Shown here: piece after piece, positions 31,800-42,920 of the stretch
Position numbering within the stretch: the stretch's first letter is position 1
Layout: every line of letters starts with the position of its first letter
Assembly: GCA_958299035.1 (NCBI GenBank)
Contig: CATQJL010000223.1
Coordinates: 46,364,162-46,428,161, forward strand
Source: Cylicocyclus nassatus
Lineage: Eukaryota > Nematoda > Chromadorea > Rhabditida > Strongylidae
DNA: 64,000 nt
Direction: 5' to 3'
Program-made: the position numbers and the translations under genes
Notes under the pieces: generated by a model
Told to the model about the DNA's origin: nothing
The model's input: the letters and a program-made list of their open reading frames with translations, nothing else
Databases searched by the model: none

Positions 31800-33640
31800 A
31801 GGTTTCCTATGAGATATGCAATTTGATTCACAGATTGCAGTGCAAGCCTAGCCAATGTTTGCTTTCTGCAGAAAGCTCTTCATACAAATTTGATTAATTG
31901 TAGATTTATAGAAGTCTCAAAAAGCGAAGGGCCGGATATCGCATGAATTTTAGTTTTGGAAGTAATTTAGGCGCACAGTCCTCGATAATAAATGGCATTT
32001 TGTGAGGTGTAACGAAATCGGAAAGAATAAAATACCAATGTGACTGATTTTGTAATGTTAGTTCAGTCTAGTTAGCTGTCGACCACTTGGTGGAACTGAG
32101 TTCGCAAGAGTGAGTAAACAGGTTTTGAAGCAAGTTGGAGGAAGGTTTGCCGAAGAAGTTTTGTATGGAATGAATGGATTCGCAATGCGATATCTTATCT
32201 CACCGCATGGATATAGTCCATTTTATTCGCATGAAAAGCCCATTTCGCGGGAACTTTCGTGAATATCATTCCAGTTAGCCTCACTAGGGCTAAGTAACGA
32301 ATGCACGAATGCAGACTCAATTTGCCTCAAAGCAAGACGCATGACTGACTTTCTACTAATCACCTTTACTGAAATTGCTATCAATTTTTTCCAGAGGGAC
32401 TTATCTGATCAGAAGTGCTTGCAACTGGCAACTCCATACAACTGTGCGTGCCTGCCAATGGTGCACAAATTTCTGCAACCGATTCAAATAGTTTCATAAG
32501 TTCGCAGCGTGTTTTTGTCTCCGTTTTTTTGATAAAATAGTAGCTTACAGCAAGTACCTGTATCCTTCGAAAGAGCCAACCCTGCGCTGCAAAATCCGTT
32601 CTTTATTTTTGAAACAGCTACCTTTGTTTCAACTTCTGAAAGCAAAAGTTTTCGAGTGGTAAGAAGTAAGACTTCGGCACCTACTCCGCATTTGGTCTTG
32701 CTGTCGGGCCTTGACCAATGAACGGCTGTAAGTGGTAAATGTTTGATTACAAGCTCCGAACAGCCATTTTGCACTTTTCTTATAATTTGGGCTAACTTAG
32801 TCCCTCCAAACGCGAAATAACACATGTTATGGAAGTGCGCTTCACCCTTCCTTGTACCTTGACAAGAAGATAACTTTCATATGCGTCATAGTCTCGTAAA
32901 TAGTTGCTTCTCATTGTTACTAGAAATTCCGCTCATCATTGCTAGAAATTCCAGATGGAATATTTCTATTGATAAATTCTGCGTATGGAAACTAAGATGC
33001 GTGTTGAAATTGCTTATTTTCTCAACAAAAAAAACTCCGTTATGAGAAGTCATAAAAGAAAATCGAATAGGTACGCTTCAAAGATAAAGAGCAATGTTTA
33101 AATAACAGTATTGGCTCTTTCGTATTCTACAGGTACTTTCCGGTAGATCAAACACTTCATCAAAAGCAAAAGCCAAAACTAAGGAAGATATGAAAGACCC
33201 AATGATGAAGCCAGAATGATCTTTCTCACTCTTTTTGACACACGTCATTGTTTTAAACGAAAAAAGTGGTCAGGGGAACTCGTTCATTTCAAGGATGTGA
33301 TGGTTTTACGTCTGCGTCTCATCAAATAAAGTGTTATTTCCATTACTCTATTTGATGGCAAAACAGTTATGTTAACCAGCTGACTTCGTAGTTTGGTTGA
33401 GAATGAAACAAGCATGAAACAAGTGTGCTTTTCCGTAACTTATTTGCTTGTTTCATGATTTTGTATGACCGATTGAACTGTATGGCCGTAAGAAGACGAC
33501 ATGTTTACTACGATGTTATCAAGATTGAACCATCACATCATTCGTTGGGTTCGACCAGACTACTACCACTACTGATATTTGTTTCGTTGTATAAAGTCAA
33601 TCTTCATATCGAAAATGTGAATAATCAACTTATGTGTTGC
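31800..33640. other. No recognisable gene
   Basis: AT-rich sequence with no paired repeats and no convincing exon. Confidence 0.3.
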
Positions 33641-33677
33641 TTGCCTTTTGCCATCTGTTTGTGCCTGTGCTCAACAG

Positions 33678-33847
33678 GTGATTCCTTTTACAATGGACTT
33701 TGCCAGATCGTGAAGGTCGGTGTTTCGGCCACTGCTCACGCAGGATACCACAAGGCCTCAAAAATGTCAAATGAACCCCGTATCAGAACCGCTCCAGGTG
33801 ATTCAAAGTCAACATCTGTCAGCAGAAAGGACAGGGAAAAAATCTGA
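33678..33847 (+). CDS. Possible terminal exon, unknown
   Basis: Following a pyrimidine-rich tract and ctcaacag, the frame GDSFYNGLCQIVKVG... runs to a TGA at 33845-33847 and includes the charged segment MSNEPRIRTAPGDSKSTSVS. Composition is protein-like. No domain is recognised and no partner exon is established. Confidence 0.3.
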
Positions 33848-34458
33848 GGCTCATTGCGCGAGCAAATGCGCAAACTCACCAACCTTTACGATTACGCAGA
33901 GCTCTATACCATTATTTTGGCATCACAATTGTCGATCTTTCAGTTTCTGGTGTGTAATTCGCAACACTCGACTGTTTTTTCAAGGTTTTCTCGAGTAACT
34001 CGAGTCATTTTAATACATTACGACTATATTCAAAGTCTGCCCTTCGCAGTACGATGAAGCTCATAAATTTCCGACATATGGGCCGGTAGTAATCTACCCT
34101 ACCTGGTGGCATCAAAGATGCCGGCAAGTTGGCACACATCGCGGAAAGATGCCAACTCCGCCGGCAGCTCGCGGAGTGATTGTAGGATTTATTTAATAAT
34201 CTTATGTAACCTTAGCACGCAATCATTTCGCACACTAACTTTTGATGACGCAGACAGCCGCAAAACTGCTACCTCGCGCGTGGTCGAACCTATGTGCGTT
34301 AACTTGAAATGCCACCACGTTAACCATTCGACCATTCGGTCAGCCATTGCCGTTTGCACCAGCAATAGGAGGAACGCGCTGGTTAATGGCTGCCTGTAAG
34401 AGGGATCGATACATTGCGTGAGAGACTTTGACCTGAAAGAACAGCTGATTGATATGAG

Positions 34459-34826
34459 CGAGAGAGGGGCGAAATCGGTGCATACGAGATTTATAAGGGA
34501 TTGCCAAACAAGATGATGTTCTTTATGATTCTAAGGCATTACTGAATTTTTTCTCTGTAAGAAAACCGTCGTTTCAAAAAAGAAAAACTCGTATAGTGAA
34601 AAAAATGATAGTTTTTTGATGAAAAGTAGAATTTTTGATTTTTTCGCCTGACGTAAATTGTGTGATATCGCCGCAATTCGCAAACTCGCAGACGCCGTCG
34701 GCAAAGGTGCCACCACCTCGACCTCAGACATTCGCGGTTGACGACCGCCGGTGAAAGGGAGTTCGACTCATTGACAACCTGCGGTACACATCCTTTTGTT
34801 TCGGGATAATCCGGCTATTGGTTCGG
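34459..34826. repeat. Left arm of 370-bp inverted repeat
   Basis: This block is repeated in inverse orientation at 38624-38998 with few differences. It contains gcatacgagatttataagg, a poly-A/T stretch, and the ttcgcggttgacgaccgccgg phrase. The pair encloses about 3.8 kb. Confidence 0.8.
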
Positions 34827-34859
34827 GACAAGACTGTCGGAGAAACGCCGGTCGAACAG

Positions 34860-34923
34860 GTTTCACCTGCGTTTGGTTCGGGATTCACCTGCAGCACATG
34901 TTCGGGTCGAACGCAGGTGAAAC
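34860..34923. repeat. Hairpin gtttcacctgcgtt / aacgcaggtgaaac
   Basis: A 14-bp perfect inverted pair with a 36-bp spacer, just inside the left arm. The surrounding text repeats ggttcggga and cacctgc. It could be a binding site for a transposase or simply a subterminal repeat of the element. Confidence 0.5.
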
Positions 34924-35052
34924 GGCGGTGAAATGCAGGAGTCCCGAACCGACCATGGGGCGTGGAATTAGCCGTAGAGCGCACTTGATATTGTTCAAAT
35001 TTCTCGCATACATTGTATACTATGTAAACAACAGAGACTGAATCAACAGAGA

Positions 35053-35058
35053 TTTATT
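35053..35058 (-). terminator. Candidate polyadenylation signal AATAAA
   Basis: The minus strand reads AATAAA about 190 nt after the stop codon of the 13-exon gene, in A-rich 3' UTR-like sequence. Confidence 0.5.
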
Positions 35059-35247
35059 CATCTTAGGTTAACTCAACGACAAAACCATAACAAATGATAA
35101 GGAAACTCGTAACAACAGAATTGCAGCAGCAAAATTATACATTCCTGAGCAAAAACAGAAAGATCTACTCTCAAGAACAGAAAATCAACATCAAAGCTCT
35201 CGCAACAAGAAGATCATACATCTGTGAGCGAAAACACAAAAAAGGGA

Positions 35248-37263
35248 TCAATCTTCCTCAGGCGACTCACGGACTTCCGTTTTCTCGATCGTTGTTCCTT
35301 CTTGCGTCGTTATTACTCTTTTTTTCTGAAATTGAAAAAGAATGAATGACATCAAAGCTGTGAATAGAGAAACTTACCTTGGGCGGCATGAGCGTCAGGC
35401 GTGCTGCATCGAATTCATATTGACGAATGTCGGCTCTGAAAACAAACGCGGATGTTAGCAACCTCCACAGGAATTTTTTACACCCACCCGGGCGAGACCA
35501 GAGTAAGATAAAGCATGAAATACTTACAATGCTCTGCAAAGGGCTTCGCGTGCATGCGTACTCCAGTCTGTTCGCGCTTCGGATAGCGCATCGAACCTTT
35601 TTCTTCTTTGAGACTCCGTCTCGCCCAGAGCAGCCCAGTACCTGAAAAGGCAATAGATATCTTTTATCATTAACGTGGTGAAAACTACCTTCCGTGAATT
35701 CTAGCGCAATCTGCGGGTGGTAAAAGGAGTTCATCGCCGAACAATCCCATTGCATCAAGGACGAAATCTGAAACTTGAAGTCAACTCCTTCAAGTGGTCT
35801 CAAGGAAACTTGCCTATGAGGAAAGTGACCATTGATTCGGGAAGGTCTTTCAGGCTTTTGTCCTTGTCATTTTTGCCGGATTGTCGATATGCGTAATGTT
35901 GAATGATGTGGATGGGATCACATGCCTAAATACATGTAGCTCTCGAACTTGACTGCACAAGGTCGTACTTACATTGAGGAAAAAGTGACGGTAGAAATCC
36001 AGTAGAGTGCAGGTAGTGGTCGTGCTTGTTCGAGCGCACTGGACGTTTCCAAACTCAAAAATCGAAATCATGTTTATCTCCTGAAATGGGCTGATCTTGG
36101 CCCAAACCCAAGCCTGCTACACTGCGTTACCTTGAAGGGTGGCTGTGCTTTAATGTTCCAAGTTTTCGTTATGTTACTTCTCGAAAATCCGCAATTTTCC
36201 GGCAATGATTTCGACTTATTTTTCGCCAGATGGTATCTTGTTCTCTGCACTTGTTTTTCTAGTTCGCGCACTCTGCTCAAGGCAACGCCCATCTATAAAC
36301 CGACGTTGAGTATGTAAAAGCGTTAAACGACTGCTTACAGCGATCGATAATCCGCAAATAACGTTTGTCTGTTCGCGCACTATGCCGTCATGCTGCGCAC
36401 GATCGAGTCCGACGAATGCGGAAGGGTGTTCACATTTTCTTGGAGTCTTGCGATGTGTTCAAGATTGATGGAAGCGTTGTTCATTTTGTGAATCAACGAC
36501 TCCTAAGCAATTCGTATATAACGTCAGAGTCAGTTGTTACCCTATTGGTTAACCTTATTCTCGGCATCCTGCTGGATATGGTGGAGAACTTTCCCCAATT
36601 TCGAAAGAGAAAGTAAATTGCCTTCTAACACACTTTTCAATAGTTCTGCAATATGCGTAATTACTTCTGATGGGTACCCCAGGGCCGATCACCTTGTCCA
36701 TCAGCCGTAACCGGCAGCGCCAACTCTCTCGAAATGCCTTTGTGCCCAGTTGCTTCTCTACATACTTGTTTGAGAGGTTTGCGAACGGCCTCTTAAACAT
36801 GGGAATGCTTATAGTTTCGAAAACGAAAACATTGATTGAGCACATGCTAGCAACGTGAAAGTCCACTATACAAAAACATGAGCGAAACCGCTGGTTATTA
36901 TCTTCAAGGCGATTATTAAGCCATAAAAAAGCCAAAAACTTTTTCAATTTTTGCATTTTTTCTTCCGTAAAAAAAAGTTCGCGAAATTGCCGATCTCATA
37001 TGAACTGGTATGAAATGTTGATGATAGAACTAACTGTGCAACGACGAAGCAGAGGTCCCGTTTGTTTCCGGTAATTCACTGCGCTTGCGAGACACTAGTT
37101 CCTCATAAGGCCTGCTCGGTTGTTTTTCAAATAAGTCGTCCTCTGTAAATAACGATAAAGGATTTCAAATGTTACATCAACACTCACCCGATACGGGAGA
37201 AGAAGTTCCAGAGCGCGAGCGATTTACGTACTGCGGTACGTAAGGATCATACATGTCATCCAT
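35248..37263 (-). CDS. Complete 13-exon gene, 402-residue protein, function unknown
   Basis: Exons in transcript order: 37263-37188, 37142-37035, 36791-36693, 36645-36554, 36502-36434, 36392-36339, 36292-36131, 36080-35973, 35925-35814, 35767-35689, 35641-35528, 35435-35378, 35325-35248. The sum is 1209 nt, an exact multiple of three, and the splice phases agree at every junction. Most introns are 41-51 nt. One (35768-35813) uses a GC donor (GCAAGT). The intron after exon 2 is 243 nt. The weakest calls are the exon 3 acceptor (tttaag) and the 41-nt intron between exons 5 and 6. The protein begins MDDMYDPYVPQY, is Ser-rich for the first 60 residues, then largely helical (RVRELEKQVQRTRYHLAK; REALCRALADIRQYEFDAAR) and ends acidic. 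No signal peptide or membrane span is visible. It lies inside the inner inverted repeats, so it is either a captured host gene or an accessory gene of the transposon. I do not recognise the family. Confidence 0.75.
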
Positions 37264-37472
37264 TGGGTATGCAGAAAATCGCTGTAGTAGACCAGTCTGA
37301 GTAGTGTAGTCTATTATAAGTGTATATATAGATATACAGGTATTTAGGTGCAAAAAGTACGTACACCTTTCATAAAATGTAAGACCTGTGAAAGACTTTA
37401 TTGACAAGGTTTAATACGTAAGAGCTGAGAACATAATAGAGAACAAAAAACCATTACGAAGGAAACCACATG

Positions 37473-38063
37473 TCAGAGTCTTGATATGTATGTTTTGTTG
37501 TTGAACTCGAAAATAGTGGCCAAGTACTTTATATCATAGGCGTTCCGCAATTCAAAATGCTTCGAGTTTACAACAAAAAAGTACTTGTTGAGTAATTGCG
37601 TCAAATCTAAAGCTTTGATAGCAGCGAACTTCGCTTCGTGATCGTCATTATGCAAGGCATCTTCCAAGCCACAAAAAGGATCTTTTTTTTCGAACTCTTT
37701 CAAGAGTACATAGCATTCCTTTCCTGAGTTGTGAGCAAATACAATAACATTTCCGAATATGAGGCAATCGTTTACATCCAGACATACACAATGCTGCATA
37801 GTCGCACTAAGTCTTGTCCAGTAGACTGCCGAGTTGTACACGGATTGGTCGTTACAAAGTCGGGAGCTGTATACCAATATAAGAGAAGCATGAAAAAGAA
37901 ACAAGAGACCATACCAGAAAAGGTATTCTTTAAAAGGAACCAAAAGCGACTGATGTTGTGGTTTCAAATCGAGAAAGCTCAAACTGGATCCAGCAGGCAC
38001 AAACCATCCATTATTCAATCGCGCGCTGACAGGGAATCTAAGATAGAAGTATGGTAGTTTCAT
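37473..38063 (-). CDS. Probable transposase C-terminal region
   Basis: A 196-codon ORF. Its second half (CLDVNDCLIFGNVIVFAHNS, then CYVLLKEFEKKDPF) resembles the C-terminal domain of a transposase-like family found in many invertebrate and fish genomes, in which a D-C-(V/L)-(I/M)-x-G motif is followed by Y-V-L-x-x-F. A possible 49-nt intron (gtatgg...tacag, about 37870-37918) lies in the middle, so the ORF may not be translated straight through. It sits on the same strand as, and upstream of, the 402-codon gene. The family is from memory of general pattern only and the transposon superfamily is not determined. Confidence 0.4.
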   Translation of the reverse strand: MKLPYFYLRFPVSARLNNGWFVPAGSSLSFLDLKPQHQSLLVPFKEYLFWYGLLFLFHASLILVYSSRLCNDQSVYNSAVYWTRLSATMQHCVCLDVNDCLIFGNVIVFAHNSGKECYVLLKEFEKKDPFCGLEDALHNDDHEAKFAAIKALDLTQLLNKYFFVVNSKHFELRNAYDIKYLATIFEFNNKTYISRL

Positions 38064-38229
38064 AGCGATCTAAAGCCGATGCAACTCAATAGCAACCTGT
38101 TTTTGCAGTGTCTTAGTACTTTCGTATGCAATCTCAGGAAAAGCGGATTCTTGCTGTGTCTAGCTTGTTCCGAGGACAATCGCGTCAATTCCTTGTGAAG
38201 AAGGAAACTGAACGATTGCGACTAGTCAA

Positions 38230-38421
38230 TTAATAAGAGTACTGTAATACTGAATATAAGAAAAAGCACTTTTCGACTAATGTTTTCTCGCAGTTGGTCT
38301 TCTTTTGGACTACCCTTGCCTGTAACTGTTGATGTAGTCGTTCAAAAGGGGAGGCAGACCATAGATATGGAGAGCCATATTGAGATAGATCCTCCAATAC
38401 ACAGTGGTCGATAAAACACTA
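38230..38421 (-). CDS. Probable transposase fragment with WSASPFE motif
   Basis: After an acceptor-like tttctttctag the minus strand reads CFIDHCVLEDLSQYGSPYLW then SASPFERLHQQLQARVVQ. The H-x-V-E-D-x-x-x-Y-G...SAFPFE pattern is shared by transposase-like proteins of the same broad family as the neighbouring C-terminal ORF. The N-terminal part and catalytic core are not found. The inverted-repeat arm begins 200 bp further upstream, so the gene is truncated. Confidence 0.45.
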
Positions 38422-38623
38422 GAAAGAAGGCAGTGAATTTGAAGTCGATTGATTGTTAAACTACATCCTACGTGAAGTTTTAGTGTGAATAACTTTTTCG
38501 ATACAATTCCCCATAGGGTCTTCATTGCTAGTGCCAGCATCCTTACGGCACCTATGCGTCCTACGGTGAAGCTCTCTATATCCGCGAGATAGCGAACAGT
38601 AAGCCAGTATACTACTATGCTGA

Positions 38624-38998
38624 CCGAACCAATAGCCCGGATTATCCCGAAACAAAAGGATGTGTACCGCAGGTTGTCAATGAGTCGAACTCCCTTTCAC
38701 CGGCGGTCGTCAACCGCGAATGTCTGAGGTCGAGGTGGTGGCACCTTTGCCGACGGCGTCTGCGAGTTTGCGAATTGCGGCGATATCACACAATTTACGT
38801 CAGGCGAAAAAATCAAAAATTCTACTTTTCATCAAAAAACTATCATTTTTTTCACTATACGAGTTTTTTCTTTTTTGAAACACGACGGTTTTCTTACAGA
38901 GAAAAAATTCAGTAATGCCTTAGAATCATAAAGAACATCATCTTGTTTGGCAATCCCTTATAAATCTCGTATGCACCGATTTCGCCCCTCATCTCTCG
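38624..38998. repeat. Right arm of 370-bp inverted repeat
   Basis: Inverse copy of 34459-34826, with single-base gaps and a 3-bp insertion at the outer end (cgagagatgagggg versus cgagagagggg). Confidence 0.8.
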
Positions 38999-39058
38999 AC
39001 CGGTCTGAAACTATCCATCGACAACAAGTTCATCAATTTTGTGAATGAATAGGCTCAC

Positions 39059-39247
39059 CATTGGAGGCCGCGGCTGCGCTTGCGCTTGTTGTACAGGAGT
39101 TGCGGGGCTGTAAAATCCACCCGGCGTTAGTGGAGCTTGTGCAGGCTGACCGGGCATTTGGTGTTGTTGAGCCTGAGCAGCTGCGACAGCAGCAGCATGG
39201 ACCTGCTGCTGCTGCATCAACATTCTCTGTCGTTGCTCCATTTGCAG
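39059..39247 (-). CDS. Gln/Ala/Pro-rich internal exon
   Basis: A clean exon of 63 codons in phase 0, with acceptor ttgttttcag and donor ATG|GTGAGC. It reads LQMEQRQRMLMQQQQVHAA, then an Ala/Gln run and a Pro-rich end (TPGGFYSPATPVQQAQAQP). Such composition is typical of C-terminal parts of transcription or chromatin-remodelling subunits (for example SMARCC/SWSN-1-like proteins), but low complexity forbids a firm call. The next acceptor-like site downstream (gatagtttcag) lies about 10 bp before the inner inverted-repeat arm, so the transposon may have interrupted this gene. Confidence 0.5.
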
Positions 39248-39552
39248 CTGAAAACAATCTTTCAGAAAGAGAAAGCTTCTTTAAGCTGCTGTTGAATGCA
39301 AATCTGCCAACTTAATCTCAAAACATGCTCCCAAAAAAGTTGAAACAACTTTGGTTTGCCATCAAAGCAAAGAGTCGCGAATATCGAACTTTTGGAACGA
39401 CTTGATATACAGTCACAGGAAAAAAACTAAATGCCGAATTGATAGAAACAACTGAGGTATCTTTTTTTTCGCTACCAAAAGATGATAACGTGCTACAAGC
39501 AATACACTTCAAAATTCATCAGGCCAACCAAAGAAAAATAGAGGAAACCCAC

Positions 39553-39730
39553 GAGAATATTCGTCTTTGACGTCATGCGAGGTTGAAGTAGCAGTGTCCG
39601 TTTCCGTCTTCGCAGGGGATGGTACCGACTTGGATGGTTGTGAACTAGAAGATGGATGTCCGACAGCAGTAGGTGCAGAATGCCACGGAGACGTTGACGA
39701 CGACGGGTCTAGAGACGACGCGCCCAGCAT
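39553..39730 (-). CDS. Ser/Pro/Thr-rich possible exon
   Basis: The frame from an ATG at 39730 reads SSLDPSSSTSPWHSAPTAV and onward to SHDVKDEYS, which is low-complexity but protein-like. The best donor (TCTC|GTGGGT) gives a phase that does not join the Gln-rich exon at 39059-39247, so either an exon is missing or the boundary is wrong. It probably belongs to the same minus-strand gene. Confidence 0.35.
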
Positions 39731-39769
39731 CAACGCACATCAAGCGCCCTCGGATATCTAAGGTGATCT

Positions 39770-40850
39770 TCGTAAAGCTGTGAGTACAAAAGTGGATGAC
39801 GCGGCCGCTGCCGCAATGAGGAGGAAACTGAACAGTCGACTAGATTACAAGAAAACGGTCAAGCAACAAAAACGATGGGAAATTTAGATAAGTATATGCT
39901 ATAGCTGTACAAAGCAAAGCCCTTCAAAAAAGAACGAGAATTGGTGTGTTATCAACCTTCATAATGAGAGAAAATAACCTCTTTGATACGAAGATAACAT
40001 TGTTCAAAATGCAGGCAAACAAGATACGGCGTAATATCACCAAATTCAGGAATGTTACATTTATTTTTTGAAAAAGACAAGTAAAAAGAACTCTATTTTA
40101 ACTCTATTTACTTTACTCCCAACTCTATTTTATAATTTGCAGAACTAAAACGATCTTCTCAATAAAGACACCAATGTAGTGAATATCTTAAAAGATCGAT
40201 GTAGATTTCGAAAAGAAAGCAAAACGAGGAACCGGGAGTTAACGAATTCAAGAGACAGGTGCTCGAGGGTATGACGATAGAAAAGGTATAAGATTAGATA
40301 CCCTAAAGAAGGAAGTAAATTTGAACCCAAAAAGAATCCACCATACAAAACAAGACCCAAAACTTGGGATTCACTGAACAGATAAAAAAAATCAGCGAGT
40401 TGAAAAATCCCTAAAAATGCAAAAAGAAGGAGCATGGAACTTGAGGAAGAAACTCTATGACAAACAAAGAAAATTTGTATGCAAAAACCGTTCAGTCCAA
40501 GGAAAACAAGTACCAGACTTTGCGTTATGGGCGCTGAACATGCAGATACAGCAAACTCTGCCTTTAGCAATTCTTCTGAAAGTGTACAAACAAATCGTGT
40601 ACAAACAAATCCCCCTTAACAACTGTCAACACTTGACGCGAAGAAGCAAAGCTCTTGTACTAAGAAGGATGACTGATCTGAGCTCAAACTTCAGAAGCAG
40701 AAGGTTGCAGTCCGAAATCCGATAATCTGAACTTGAAATCAAAGAAGACGCCGATGAACGCTGGGAATATACGAAGCTTTAGGAAACAGGCGGAACACTT
40801 GAACGTGTGCTTGAAGCCGGCTATCCTCGCTGCATGCAGGCGATCGATTG
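39770..40850. other. No supported gene; plus strand purine-rich
   Basis: Long hydrophobic minus-strand ORFs here arise from A/G bias of the plus strand and show no motif. It could be intron of the Ser/Gln-rich gene. Confidence 0.3.
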
Positions 40851-41353
40851 TATTGATACGCGTCGGGACAATCCCGACGCAATTGCCGGTGAATCGGGAC
40901 AACCGCAGGACACAACTTTGTCCCGAAACAAAGCGAAAGTGGGCGGATCTCCGGCGGTCGTCAACCGCGAATGTCTGAGGACGTGGTAGGGGCACGTCGA
41001 GATGCCGGCGGCTCCCTCTCTCAAAAGAGCACACTATTTCCCGTGCTCTCTGACCTGCCGGCAGCTGCCATCTCGCGGATTTCGACGCAGGTTGCCGGCA
41101 ACTTACATCGCGAAGTTGCCGGCAGCTCCTTCTGCGCTTCCAGATATTTTACCACAGGAGGATTTCTAGAACCGCAGATTTCTATGGAGTTTTCTACAGA
41201 GTCTAGGCGGCATCTTTGTCGAGAAAATTTTTTGGAAATAGGCCTGGGAACGCCTAAATTTGGGGTTTCACTTTCTGGTCACCTCACGGAAAAGGTGCCA
41301 GCGACCTGCCGACGAGACCTGCCGCCAGGTCGAGGGGATTACTACCGGCCATG

Positions 41354-42900
41354 GTATTCAGGCAGAGCTCTAGTTAGAAGACTACCATCCCAAGTCATAC
41401 GACGCACCGGCGGATCATGCCTTTAATCATAAACGGTGCAGCCAACGTAAGACAGCGACACTGTACCGAATGCGCTAAATCATGTACATTCTCTTATAGT
41501 ATGATCTCAGAAACAGCATGATGTCGCCTACATTTACATTTGCATCATGGCTGCCTGCCGATACGGGATGTGCAGAGAGCAGGCATGGTCTTGAACTGTA
41601 GCTGCAGTAGACCCTTTCTTTGCAAATTTTGTAAATGCCATACCCTTGCACATATATCACGAACCCGCTGATCTGCGGATGCACGGCGACCAAATTTAGA
41701 TCATTGTCGACTAATATACTGAGCACTCGATTAGTGTGCGCAGATGCTGCATTTTTTTTCTAAACTGTGTTTTGGATGAAGAAAAAGAGGAAATCGCCCA
41801 TGCTTGTTGATGTATTCATTTCCAGTTATCTCATTAGCTTGGCGTCATAACGGACTATGAAAACGATTGATCTTTTCCAAGCTTTTTTAAAAGATATAAT
41901 GTAAGCAAAATGTGAAAATGAAACAGAACAGATTTCGCAGTGCACCTTTTCCCACAGTACCCCTGCCATGACTAATAGACAAATGGTGGCGGGAAGATCG
42001 CGGTGAACTTGCCTCTTACAAGGGAAACTTGCCTATTTCGGAACTAGTTAATCGACTATTATACACTTTATAATTGTTAGAAACTGCATGTCGCATTCAT
42101 TCCGAAGAATGCTTGGGTTTACGCAAACATTGGTATCATCACACAAGCAAATTTCTAAAGGGAGCATAGAGAAATACACACACTGTTTCATGCTATGCGT
42201 TAGTAACACAATCCATCCTCGACTTTGTATTCAGTCGACGAATAATCTGCTTACGACTATTATGTTTTACCATAAACCATATCGTTCACTTTTTGATGTT
42301 TTTTCCGATTATGGAAGAAACTCTCCCAGTTTTTGGAAAGTAACACGCTAACAGAAACAGAACTTAGGCTTCAGGTGGATATTCAAGTTCCTGAATATTG
42401 AGCGAAAAGAAAGCGTCTTTCTATTTTTTTTCATCATTCAAATTATCCACGGGAGCGTGCTGGAGAAAGCCAATGGAGAATGCTACGTTACGGATTGTTT
42501 GAAATTTCGGATATAGCACGATAATGAGTCGTTGAGCTTGCCGTGCAACTTCACCAAAGTTGAACGCTATCACATTCAGTTATATTATGCACTAAAGTAC
42601 AATTCACACAGTTGTCCTAAGTGCAGTGTGATAGCATGGTTCTAAGGACTTGTCTATGAAAAAAGTCATCTTTCGACAATTCAATTCACCGTAACTTCGC
42701 CTGTCGGGTAGTAGTCGGCCCTATACTGCTACCTAAATTTGAGAAGAGGTGGTTTAACAACCGCACTAATTATTCCTAGGATCTGTTCGTGCATTAACAT
42801 TGTCTCATATCGAAATACAGCCAACCTGACAGCTTTACGAACTCAAACTGCGTTGCAGAAAACCAAATGCAATTTGTAATTCATGTGCAGAAAAAAGGAT
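41354..42900. other. No recognisable gene
   Basis: Only short ORFs and no paired repeats. Confidence 0.3.
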
Positions 42901-42920
42901 TAACTCACACACTCATATAA

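Larger units (their letters stand above)
34081..41350. mobile_element. Outer inverted repeats of a composite element
   Basis: The left end begins ggccggtagtaatc at 34081 and the right end is its exact inverse finishing at 41350. Similarity continues imperfectly for about 60 bp (acctgg(t/c)ggca, then gccggca and ctggcac phrases). Both ends are flanked by atg (34078-34080 and 41351-41353), a possible 3-bp duplication. Subterminal gccggca / tcgcgg repeats occur on both sides, and the phrase cagacattcgcggttgacgaccgccgg is shared by the left part (about 34727) and, inverted, by 40955-40982. It may be one 7.3-kb transposon with later internal insertions, or two related elements trapped together. 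Confidence 0.5.

Noticed and set aside
36339..36502. Apparent frameshift between the ESLIHK and HDGIVRE segments of the 402-codon gene
   Set aside because: A 41-nt intron (36393-36433, GTGAAC...CGCAG) restores phase at both sides, so no mutation is needed.
40145..40570. 141-codon hydrophobic minus-strand ORF
   Set aside because: Explained by purine bias of the plus strand; no motif, start context or splice support.
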